The notes below the pieces were generated by a model. It did not search any database and was not told the origin of the DNA. It saw only the letters and a list, made by a program, of their open reading frames with translations. Both the position numbers and the translations under genes were made by a program. Below are positions 1 through 6,533 of a stretch of DNA of 18,041 nt, in pieces. The stretch is from a bacterium (GTDB lineage Bacteria > Desulfobacterota > DSWW01): positions 1 to 18,041 of the forward strand of contig JAUWSZ010000003.1 of the NCBI GenBank assembly GCA_030609865.1. Direction: 5' to 3'. How positions within the stretch are numbered: position 1 is the stretch's first letter; each line of letters starts with the position of its first letter.

Positions 1-109
1 AGAGGATTTCAGCCAGGAGGCGGGAGAAATCACTCCAACGCTGAAGGTGAAGCGTCGGTTCGTCTCGGAGAAATATAGGGATCTTCTTGAAGAAATGTAT
101 GGAGGATGA
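1..109 (+). CDS. Long-chain acyl-CoA ligase (AMP-forming), C-terminal end only
   Basis: The reading frame starting at base 2 is open from the left edge to a TGA at 107-109 and encodes 35 residues ending in EEMYGG. The segment TPTLKVKRR followed by a Tyr-rich acidic tail is typical of the extreme C-terminus of FadD/FAA-type fatty acid:CoA ligases, where the lysine-rich motif belongs to the mobile C-terminal domain that moves over the adenylate. The enzyme would activate a carboxylic acid with ATP and CoA. Everything upstream lies outside the window, so substrate class cannot be judged. The gene converges with the minus-strand FAD oxidoreductase, whose stop codon begins 2 bases further on. Assignment rests on a short segment only. 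Confidence 0.72.
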   Translation, partial: EDFSQEAGEITPTLKVKRRFVSEKYRDLLEEMYGG

Positions 110-111
110 GA

Positions 112-1164
112 TCAATCTCGAGTAAATTCCTCCATCCAGTCTCGCGGGTACCCCGGGATGCCGCGACCCATCCGGCCGAGGAAGGCCTTTGTGTATTTGT
201 AATAGGCCGGCATGGAGGTGAGCATCTGTAGTTTGACCCTGGGCGGGAGGCGTGTGATCGCCTCGAACACACGGTAGAGGTACATGTGATGGCGATTTAT
301 CCGGTCGAAAAGGACCTGAGCTCCGTCGCGATCCCGGACGGCCATTGCCGAAACCTTACCGGATGTGAGGGCGCCCACGATACCATAGCCGCAATAGGGG
401 TCGTAGCTGCCCGAGGCTGACCCGGTCATGATGTACCTGTTTCCAGGACCAAAGAACAAGCGCGTGCCGATCATGGTTTCACAGTAGAACGGCTTCCAGC
501 CTTCGATCTCAATGCCTGCCCGCTCTCGGCACTGCCGGTTGATGATCTCCAGCGACTTCTCGGCGATCTGTGTTCGGCGTCCGAAGACAAGGCCGTAGAG
601 GATGCCGTTCATGGCGACTGCGTAGAAGTAGTCGGGCGAGTAGGTATCCGCGAACTGCCAATTGGCCGGCCCAAGCTTGGTCTCCATGACAAATGCGTAG
701 CCGTGTCCGTCGATGAGTTTGTGCACGGAAAAATCTTCCACGGTACACATCGTGCCCGTTGCGACGATACTCCCGGGTGGAACGTCTTTCAGTCGATTGA
801 CCGGATGGCTAAATTCAAACTGTACCCCGTGATCGATGCACATCTTGTACAAATACATGTCAATGGCCGTCTCGCGATCGCCGCGCTCCACCCCGTAGTG
901 GTTGAGGTTTGGGTAGAGCCGCTTGTTCCGGATCCACAATTGGGTTTCCGACAGGAGTTGAAAACAGCTCGAGACGTCGATACCGATAAAATCTGACGTA
1001 TAGGGGAGGTCGATCGGCGTTGCATGGAGGGACGGATGATACGCGGGGGATCCGCCTATGTTCTTCTCCTTTTCCAGAATCAAAACCTCATCGCCCTGTC
1101 GGGCCAGATCGATAGCAGCGACCATTCCGGAAAGGCCCGCACCCACAACGGTTCTCTTGGCCAT
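112..1164 (-). CDS. FAD-dependent oxidoreductase, geranylgeranyl-reductase-like
   Basis: 350 residues. An N-terminal dinucleotide-binding fold is clear: GAGLSG at residues 8-13, then a strand ending VLILEKE with the ribose-binding acidic residue near 31. Towards the C-terminus the segment DPYCGYGIVGALTSGK matches the second FAD-contacting loop of the p-hydroxybenzoate hydroxylase/geranylgeranyl reductase fold, and the last 80 residues are helical and basic. No signal peptide or membrane span is seen. The ATG at 1164 was chosen because AGAGGAGA lies about 7 bases upstream; an in-frame TTG at 1170 would abut that site. It is the last gene of the minus-strand cluster, about 100 bases after the molybdopterin gene, so it may be partly independent. 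Reduction or desaturation of a lipid-like substrate is plausible but not shown. Confidence 0.8.
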   Translation of the reverse strand: MAKRTVVGAGLSGMVAAIDLARQGDEVLILEKEKNIGGSPAYHPSLHATPIDLPYTSDFIGIDVSSCFQLLSETQLWIRNKRLYPNLNHYGVERGDRETAIDMYLYKMCIDHGVQFEFSHPVNRLKDVPPGSIVATGTMCTVEDFSVHKLIDGHGYAFVMETKLGPANWQFADTYSPDYFYAVAMNGILYGLVFGRRTQIAEKSLEIINRQCRERAGIEIEGWKPFYCETMIGTRLFFGPGNRYIMTGSASGSYDPYCGYGIVGALTSGKVSAMAVRDRDGAQVLFDRINRHHMYLYRVFEAITRLPPRVKLQMLTSMPAYYKYTKAFLGRMGRGIPGYPRDWMEEFTRD

Positions 1165-1264
1165 AGCCAATCTCCTCTGAAGATTCTGGATGTGAGCAAA
1201 TCTGATCGTATCCGTACAGTCTCATCAATTCAAGCATATTGTGCAGGCCTTAAGGGAAAGCAGA

Positions 1265-3409
1265 CTACTTAGGATGAATATTCACAGGTACAGCCGTCGT
1301 CTGCGCAAGCCCGGTAACCGGATCATATCGGACATCATACGGAATCAGACGCTGCACATTGCTTCCTTTCTCCCGCACACCCCGTTCGTCCGAAGGATAG
1401 CCCCAGCCGAAAGCAAGTGCGACCACATCCGGTTGCAAATCTTCGGTCGATTCGACGACGGCCTCCACCGTGCCGAAGCCGCTGTCCACCACCACGATAT
1501 CGTCATCCTTGACGCCGAGTGCCCCCAGGGCCGTCGGATGCATCAGCAAGGGGTTGAATGGACGTTTTGCCAGCAGAGAAGGCAGATTCTGACCCTGCGT
1601 GCAATACGACTCTTGCATGCGATAGGAGATCAAGCGGAAGCGGCAATCCTCGTCGGACTCGTAGCCGCCGCCTTCGATCACAGGCTCAGCCCGCAGGACG
1701 CGCAATTCCTCCAGAACCTCCGGGTGGCCGACCGCCATTTTCTTATCTTCGTGTCCGATCATGTTCGGGAGGAGACCGCCTGCCTTGAGTTCTCGTTCAC
1801 CCCACACGTGGCCCCCAGGATACTTTTTCAGCTCATCCAGCGGTACGCGTTTCATCGGCTGAAGTCCGTCCATGAGCGCATCCGCCGTTGGTCGGGTGTC
1901 CATGCTGATATTCGGGATATTGAGGTCGATGTCCAGCCTCTTGGCAAGACCCCAGTATACTTCCCAGTCCTCCAGCACACCTTCCGGCGGATCTACGAGG
2001 GCCGGGGAGTACTGGCCAAAGGGGAAGGGAAAAGCGATATCGGCGAGCCTCGTCATGTCCGGTCGTTCAAAAGGGTGTCTCACGCCGAAAACGTAGTCGG
2101 CAAACTTCGCCGTAGCGCTCATGAAGTGTTCATTGACCACGAGCAGGTCGAGACCCTTCAAGGCGCGGACGGTAGAGGCCTCATCGGGAAGCACAAGGGC
2201 CGGGTTGCCGCCCAGCACGAAGAGGGCACGGATCTGGCCTTCGCCTGGCGTGAGAATCTCGTCCGTAAGGGTGTTGCTCGGCAACTCGTTGAAACCACCC
2301 AGGACGTTGAATATGCCCTTGATGCCCCTGATGCGGGATGTCTCCCCGCTTTCGAGGGCCAGGGGAAGCGGGCCCATGCCGTCTGGAATCTCGAACCCGA
2401 GGGCCCCCTCGTTCCGGACGAGTCCGCCCGGGCGATCATAACGTCCGCACAGGGCGTTCAACGTCATGACAAGGTGGATCCCGAGGTTCTGGTGGCGGGA
2501 CATGTGCACGCCTTGGCCGCTGGTGGCGCCTCCTCTCTCCGGTGCAGCGAACATGCGTGCCGCCTCGAGGATCAGGTTTTCCGGCACACGGGTGCGTTTC
2601 GAGACATAGGCAAGGTCAAAGTCTTCCAGGGATACGCGGAGTTCGTCCACACCGCTCACGGTGTTCAGAACGTACTCCTTGTCGTGGAGTTGTTCATCCA
2701 GGACGACCCGGATCATGCCTGCGAGGAGGGTAGGGTCCTCTCCGGGCTTCACCTGGAGGTGAATGTCCGCCAGTCGGGCGATAGAACTCCGCCGGGGATC
2801 GATCACGATGAGCTTCATGCCCCGTTTCTGGCTGTCTCTCAGGCGTTTGAGGGGATTCGACTGGGGCATGATGAGTTGTTTAGAGTCGACCGGATTCGTG
2901 CCGACGAACATGGCAACATCCGCCCTGGGCACATCAAACAGGCTCACAGGGACAGGGCCGCCGAACAAGCGGAACAAGGCAACGGAAAAACCGGGCGAGT
3001 CAACGGTGAAGCAGGTATACATACTTGGAGAACCGAGGGCCTCGATGAATTTGGAGGCGTACCAGGGACCGGAGGCTGAGTTGCGATACCCGCCGCACCC
3101 AACGTATGCGGCAACGGATCGAGGGCCGTATTTGTCTATGATTTCCTTCAGTTTCGCCGCGATTTCGTCCAGGGCCTGCTCAGGCGGGATTTCGTTTCGG
3201 CGGCCGTCCGCGAGCTTCTGGGCCGCCAGGAGCCGGTCCGGGTGGTAGATGCGTTCGAGCTCCGCTCTGCCTTTGATGCACGTATAGCCCTGGGAAACGA
3301 CATTGTCCGGATCTCCGCGTACCGCCAATACCCGGTTCTCCTCTACGTCTACCTCGATTCCGCAAGAGGCGTGGCAAAAGCGACAGAAGGACTTCTTGGT
3401 TTCCATCAT
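1265..3409 (-). CDS. Molybdopterin oxidoreductase with N-terminal 4Fe-4S site (formate dehydrogenase/nitrate reductase superfamily)
   Basis: 714 residues. The N-terminus carries the C-x2-C-x3-C-x27-C motif (Cys 9, 12, 16, 44) that binds a 4Fe-4S cluster next to the bis-pterin Mo or W centre. Family blocks follow: FVGTNPVDS, a region ending VIDPRRS, and a C-terminal molybdopterin-dinucleotide domain (from about residue 610) with HPTALGALGVKDDD. By eye alignment to formate dehydrogenase, the metal ligand position falls on Asp137 (in TCFTVDSPG) rather than Cys or selenocysteine, so it is probably not a formate dehydrogenase. No Tat signal is visible, so it is likely cytoplasmic. Start: two adjacent ATGs (3409 and 3406) lie after GAGGGAGGG, 22 bases past the stop of the preceding flavoenzyme gene; an upstream in-frame ATG at 3499 would overlap that gene by 68 bases. 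Substrate unknown. Confidence 0.88.
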   Translation of the reverse strand: MMETKKSFCRFCHASCGIEVDVEENRVLAVRGDPDNVVSQGYTCIKGRAELERIYHPDRLLAAQKLADGRRNEIPPEQALDEIAAKLKEIIDKYGPRSVAAYVGCGGYRNSASGPWYASKFIEALGSPSMYTCFTVDSPGFSVALFRLFGGPVPVSLFDVPRADVAMFVGTNPVDSKQLIMPQSNPLKRLRDSQKRGMKLIVIDPRRSSIARLADIHLQVKPGEDPTLLAGMIRVVLDEQLHDKEYVLNTVSGVDELRVSLEDFDLAYVSKRTRVPENLILEAARMFAAPERGGATSGQGVHMSRHQNLGIHLVMTLNALCGRYDRPGGLVRNEGALGFEIPDGMGPLPLALESGETSRIRGIKGIFNVLGGFNELPSNTLTDEILTPGEGQIRALFVLGGNPALVLPDEASTVRALKGLDLLVVNEHFMSATAKFADYVFGVRHPFERPDMTRLADIAFPFPFGQYSPALVDPPEGVLEDWEVYWGLAKRLDIDLNIPNISMDTRPTADALMDGLQPMKRVPLDELKKYPGGHVWGERELKAGGLLPNMIGHEDKKMAVGHPEVLEELRVLRAEPVIEGGGYESDEDCRFRLISYRMQESYCTQGQNLPSLLAKRPFNPLLMHPTALGALGVKDDDIVVVDSGFGTVEAVVESTEDLQPDVVALAFGWGYPSDERGVREKGSNVQRLIPYDVRYDPVTGLAQTTAVPVNIHPK

Positions 3410-3431
3410 GTGACGACCCTCCCTCTGAAGA

Positions 3432-5390
3432 TCATATCTCGCGACCGGCCCAAGCTGCGTCAGAGGTGGCCTGGAGGGCTGTAGCGGGGTTCCGTGCATC
3501 GCCGATCACATAGATTTCGGCCACCTTGTCCTTGACGGCTGCAGACAGGTTGTCGGCCGATTTTGCCCCTGTGGCCAGAATTACATACTCGGCATCCTGA
3601 ACGGAGACATCTTGGCCGTCTCGGGTGAACAGCACCCCATCATCGACGATTTCCTTGGCTTTGGCCTTGAGCATGATCGTCACTTGTTTTTCGCGCAACC
3701 TCTCCATGAGCAGGTGCCTTGCCTCTGAGTTCCCGTCCAGGGCGAGCCTGTCCTGCATCTCCAGGATGGTCACATGGGTGGGAGCCACACCCAGGTTATC
3801 CGTGGTTTGCGCCAGGAAGTCGGCTGTTTCGCAGCCCACGAGGCCACCACCAACGATAACGACGTTGCCGGCCAACGAGGCCTCATGGCCGGCCAGGACC
3901 TCCCAGGCCGTGACGACATTGTGTCTGTCGACTCCCTGAAGTGCTTCCGGGATCAGGGGCCTGGCTCCTGTGGCCACGATGAGCACATCCGGCTTGCGCT
4001 CGTCGATGAGTTCCGGGGTGACCTCCTTGCTCAACTCCACCTGTACGCCCGCTTTCTGTGCTTGTGTGGAAAGGTACTGGATCAGCTGGCTGATCTCCTG
4101 CATGAAAGGGGGTACGCTGGCGATGTTGATCTGTCCACCCAGTTTCTGTTCCTTCTCACAGAGGGTCACCTTGTGCCCTCTCAGGGCCGCCACCCGCGCC
4201 GCTTCCAGTCCGGCCGGGCCTCCACCCGCAACCAGGACGTGCTTCGGTTTGTCAGCGGGGACGAGAGCCATCTCCCTCTCCTTTCCCGCAGCCGGATTTA
4301 CGATGCAGGTGGCATGCTGCCCTTGCACAACGGTGCCGATACATCCGATGTTGCAGGCAATGCAGGGCGCGATGTCCTCCAGATCGCCTGCAGCGGCCTT
4401 GTTGGGCATCTCAGGGTCGGCATGGAGCGCCCGTCCCATGGACACCATGTCCGCCTTGCCGGTTTCCAGGACGAACTCCGCCAGCCGGGGGGTGTTGATC
4501 CTGCCCACGGAGATCACCGGTATGTCGACCACCTGCTTTAGGGCGTGTGCAAAGTCCGCATTGAGGGCGAGAGGGGTTCCAGATGGGGCAACGACCGCCC
4601 AGAAGACGGTGGGGATGGTGCCGCCCGACACCTCGATGGCATCTACACCGGCATCGACGAGGATGCGGGCAATGAACTGGCTCTCCTGAAGGGTTCGGCC
4701 ACCAGTTCGCCGCTCGTCCCCGGCAATCCGTACGATGAGGGGGAAGTCGGGGCCGACCTTGTCCCGCGCCGATTTGATGATATCCAGCAGGATCTTCGCT
4801 CTTCGTTCCAGGGAACCGCCATAGGCGTCTGTTCGCTTGTTGAAGAAGGGGGACATGAAGGATCCGACCAGGGCATAGCCGTGAGCGGCATGGATCTCCA
4901 CCGCGTCGACGCCGGCCTGCTGCGCGCGCCGAACTGCATGCCCGAAGTCCTCGACAATGGCCTCGATTTCGCTGCTGCTGAGTTCTCTGGGCATGCTTCG
5001 AAAGATGCCGCGCCCGGCCACGGGGGAGGGGCCGACAGGATCGATCCCTGTCAGGATCTTCATGGACTCAGGCCCCGGGTCCATGAGTTGTGCTGCCAGT
5101 TTCGCGCCGTGGCGATGCACGGCGTCCGCCAGCTCCTTCCAGCTCGGAAGCAGGGCATCATCGTACAGGCACCGGGGGAGCAATCCGTATTTCCGTTCGG
5201 GATTCACCGCGCATGCCTCGGTGATGATCAGACCTGTGCCGCCTCTTGCGCGGGCTTTGTAGTAGTCACGGTACTTCTCCGTGACCGTCCCGTCCATGGC
5301 CCCATAGCCCATGTGCATGGGGGGCATGACGATTCTGTTTCTTACGACCATGCTTCCAATTGCGATCGGAGTGAACAAGCGTTTGAACAT
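3432..5390 (-). CDS. NADH:flavin oxidoreductase, Old Yellow Enzyme/2,4-dienoyl-CoA reductase type
   Basis: 652 residues, the normal length for the FadH/BaiCD/trimethylamine dehydrogenase family. Residues 1-335 form the FMN-binding TIM barrel; the segment EIHAAHGY (His170, Tyr172) is the family's active-site region. Cys 343, 346, 350 and 362 bind a 4Fe-4S cluster. Residues about 383-420 (GGGPAG at 389-394) bind FAD and about 509-530 (GGGLVG at 514-519) bind NAD(P)H. Electrons would pass NAD(P)H to FAD to 4Fe-4S to FMN to an activated C=C bond. The AAGGAG site before the ATG at 5390 is well placed. The gene lies between the SDR gene (42-base gap) and the molybdopterin gene (22-base gap). Enoate, dienoyl-CoA or oxo-steroid-type substrates are all possible; the sequence does not decide. 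Confidence 0.93.
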   Translation of the reverse strand: MFKRLFTPIAIGSMVVRNRIVMPPMHMGYGAMDGTVTEKYRDYYKARARGGTGLIITEACAVNPERKYGLLPRCLYDDALLPSWKELADAVHRHGAKLAAQLMDPGPESMKILTGIDPVGPSPVAGRGIFRSMPRELSSSEIEAIVEDFGHAVRRAQQAGVDAVEIHAAHGYALVGSFMSPFFNKRTDAYGGSLERRAKILLDIIKSARDKVGPDFPLIVRIAGDERRTGGRTLQESQFIARILVDAGVDAIEVSGGTIPTVFWAVVAPSGTPLALNADFAHALKQVVDIPVISVGRINTPRLAEFVLETGKADMVSMGRALHADPEMPNKAAAGDLEDIAPCIACNIGCIGTVVQGQHATCIVNPAAGKEREMALVPADKPKHVLVAGGGPAGLEAARVAALRGHKVTLCEKEQKLGGQINIASVPPFMQEISQLIQYLSTQAQKAGVQVELSKEVTPELIDERKPDVLIVATGARPLIPEALQGVDRHNVVTAWEVLAGHEASLAGNVVIVGGGLVGCETADFLAQTTDNLGVAPTHVTILEMQDRLALDGNSEARHLLMERLREKQVTIMLKAKAKEIVDDGVLFTRDGQDVSVQDAEYVILATGAKSADNLSAAVKDKVAEIYVIGDARNPATALQATSDAAWAGREI

Positions 5391-5432
5391 AATGGCTCCT
5401 TTCTTACAAAGAGTACCTCGACCGTGGGTCCT

Positions 5433-6254
5433 TTACTCGTGACGAATCTTGCGGAATCCCTTTATCGCTTCCTTGTTCATCAGGTCCATGGCGTTCGGAT
5501 GGATTCGCTGGAGCCACCACATGAACCGGGCGTGGAAAGGGAAGACGATAATTGCCTTGTTACGCTCCACCCCTTTCAGGATCTCCCGCGCGGCTTTGGT
5601 TACATCCATCCGTTTGAAGGGGACCTGAGCGTAGAACTCATCATTGTCAGCCTTGCGTATGGTGGCGGCATCGTAGAGGCCTGTCTGCACAAAACCCGGA
5701 CAGACTACGCTGACGTTGACTCCCAGGCCGGCGCCTTCGGCCCGCAGAGAAGTGGAAAGCCCGACAATGGCGTGTTTGGTCGTGACATAGAGGCAGTTGG
5801 TTGGGATGGAGACCAGGCCCAGGACGGAGGCTGTGTTGACGATGTGACCGAAGCCCTGCTCAACCATGAGTGCGTAGGCCGCGACGGTACCATGGAGGGT
5901 GCCCAGCAGGTTGATGTTGATGATGCGGTCCCAATGTTCCTTTTCCATGTCGCGCACCTCACCCTGGATGGCGATGCCCGCGTTGTTGAACATGTAGTCG
6001 AGCCGTCCGTGTTCGCCTGCCGTCTGCTCGACCAGCGTCTTGATATCCTCTTCTGAGGTCACATCGAGGTGCACGGCCTGGGCCTTGCCCCCATCTGCAA
6101 GAATCCCATCGGCAGCCTTGTTCGCCCCCTTCGTGTCGATGTCGGAAACGACGACCGTGGCCCCGTGTTTTCCCAGGGCCTCGGAGACGGCACGTCCGAT
6201 ACCTGAGGCTCCTCCCGTGACGATTGCGACTTTGTTCTCGAACGGTTTCTTCAT
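5433..6254 (-). CDS. Short-chain dehydrogenase/reductase (classical SDR)
   Basis: 273 residues. The Rossmann motif is GGASGIG (14-20), with acidic residues at the end of strand 2 (SDID, 37-40) that favour NAD(H) over NADP(H). NNAG occurs at 90-93, Asn114 is the structural asparagine, and the catalytic Ser143, Tyr156 and Lys160 (YVTTK) are all present. The enzyme should interconvert a hydroxyl and a carbonyl group. The C-terminal part (PFHARFMWWLQRIHP) is aromatic and basic, a tail seen in SDRs that act on lipids or contact membranes. It is the first gene of the minus-strand cluster, starting 279 bases from the divergent regulator gene, with GGGGAG about 9 bases before the ATG. Confidence 0.93.
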   Translation of the reverse strand: MKKPFENKVAIVTGGASGIGRAVSEALGKHGATVVVSDIDTKGANKAADGILADGGKAQAVHLDVTSEEDIKTLVEQTAGEHGRLDYMFNNAGIAIQGEVRDMEKEHWDRIININLLGTLHGTVAAYALMVEQGFGHIVNTASVLGLVSIPTNCLYVTTKHAIVGLSTSLRAEGAGLGVNVSVVCPGFVQTGLYDAATIRKADNDEFYAQVPFKRMDVTKAAREILKGVERNKAIIVFPFHARFMWWLQRIHPNAMDLMNKEAIKGFRKIRHE

Positions 6255-6410
6255 CTCGAGTCACTCCCCTGGCCTGATTTGCTCACAGGCCCTGAATAGG
6301 ATTTGTCATCTGCGGCCAATGATTTCAAAAACCAAACAAAAACGAGCAGATACCTTCGGTGTCCTTCGGTATTCGGAATTTATATTATCGGTAACATATC
6401 GGGTGGTCTC

Positions 6411-6416
6411 TGTCAA
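6411..6416 (-). promoter_or_regulatory. Candidate -35 element for the minus-strand operon
   Basis: On the minus strand this reads TTGACA, the sigma-70 consensus. The best AT-rich -10-like hexamer further on, GATAAT (6384-6389 on the minus strand), is 21 bases away, which is longer than usual, so the -10 element is uncertain. Its position about 160 bases before the SDR start would give a long 5' leader. Confidence 0.3.
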
Positions 6417-6459
6417 CGGAATTCATTTGAATCAGGAATCATGCAGTTGAAGTAATCTG

Positions 6460-6465
6460 TTGACA
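6460..6465 (+). promoter_or_regulatory. Candidate -35 element for the plus-strand operon
   Basis: A perfect TTGACA lies 69 bases before the regulator start codon. No good TATAAT-like hexamer is found 16-18 bases downstream; that position overlaps the left arm of the palindrome at 6480-6517. If this is the promoter, a repressor bound to the palindrome would cover the -10 region and the transcription start. Confidence 0.35.
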
Positions 6466-6479
6466 TATATGAAGAAATA

Positions 6480-6517
6480 CACCACAGTGAGAATGACATG
6501 TCATTCTCATTATGGTG
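6480..6517. promoter_or_regulatory. Palindromic operator, probable target of the adjacent TetR-type regulator
   Basis: A perfect 22-bp inverted repeat runs from 6488 to 6509, with half-site TGAGAATGACA meeting its reverse complement at 6498/6499. The symmetry continues to 6480-6517 with only two mismatched pairs out of 19. It ends 16 bases before the regulator start codon. The size, perfect dyad symmetry and position match operators of autoregulating TetR-family repressors, and the TGA-GAATGA core recalls those of acyl-responsive family members. Binding by the neighbouring protein is inferred. Confidence 0.75.
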
Positions 6518-6533
6518 AAAGGGATGGGCAAGG

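Larger units (their letters stand above)
6255..6533. promoter_or_regulatory. Divergent intergenic control region
   Basis: 279 bases separate the SDR gene (leftward) from the regulator fusion (rightward). The region is visibly more AT-rich than the flanking genes and should hold promoters for both clusters. It contains two perfect TTGACA hexamers pointing outwards, a 22-bp palindrome, a small interrupted palindrome at 6421-6432 (ATTCA-TT-TGAAT), a repeat of CCTTCGGT at 6353-6360 and 6363-6370, and a repeat of TATCGG at 6386-6391 and 6397-6402. No open frame here looks coding. Confidence 0.7.

Noticed and set aside
1165..1264. Possible separate promoter before the FAD oxidoreductase gene
   Set aside because: The 100-base gap has no convincing -35/-10 pair on the minus strand, so no promoter is annotated.
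1241..3079. A 612-codon plus-strand open frame opposite the molybdopterin gene
   Set aside because: It is a mirror frame of a clear molybdopterin oxidoreductase; its translation has no recognisable domain and no ribosome site, and long antisense frames are common in GC-rich genes.
4545..6056. A 503-codon plus-strand open frame opposite the OYE-type and SDR genes
   Set aside because: It runs across two real minus-strand genes and their spacer, with low-complexity translation and no motif.
6353..6402. Short direct repeats in the control region as a possible activator site array or CRISPR-like unit
   Set aside because: Only two copies each of 6-8 bases, too few and too short to claim a function; mentioned only in the description of the control region.
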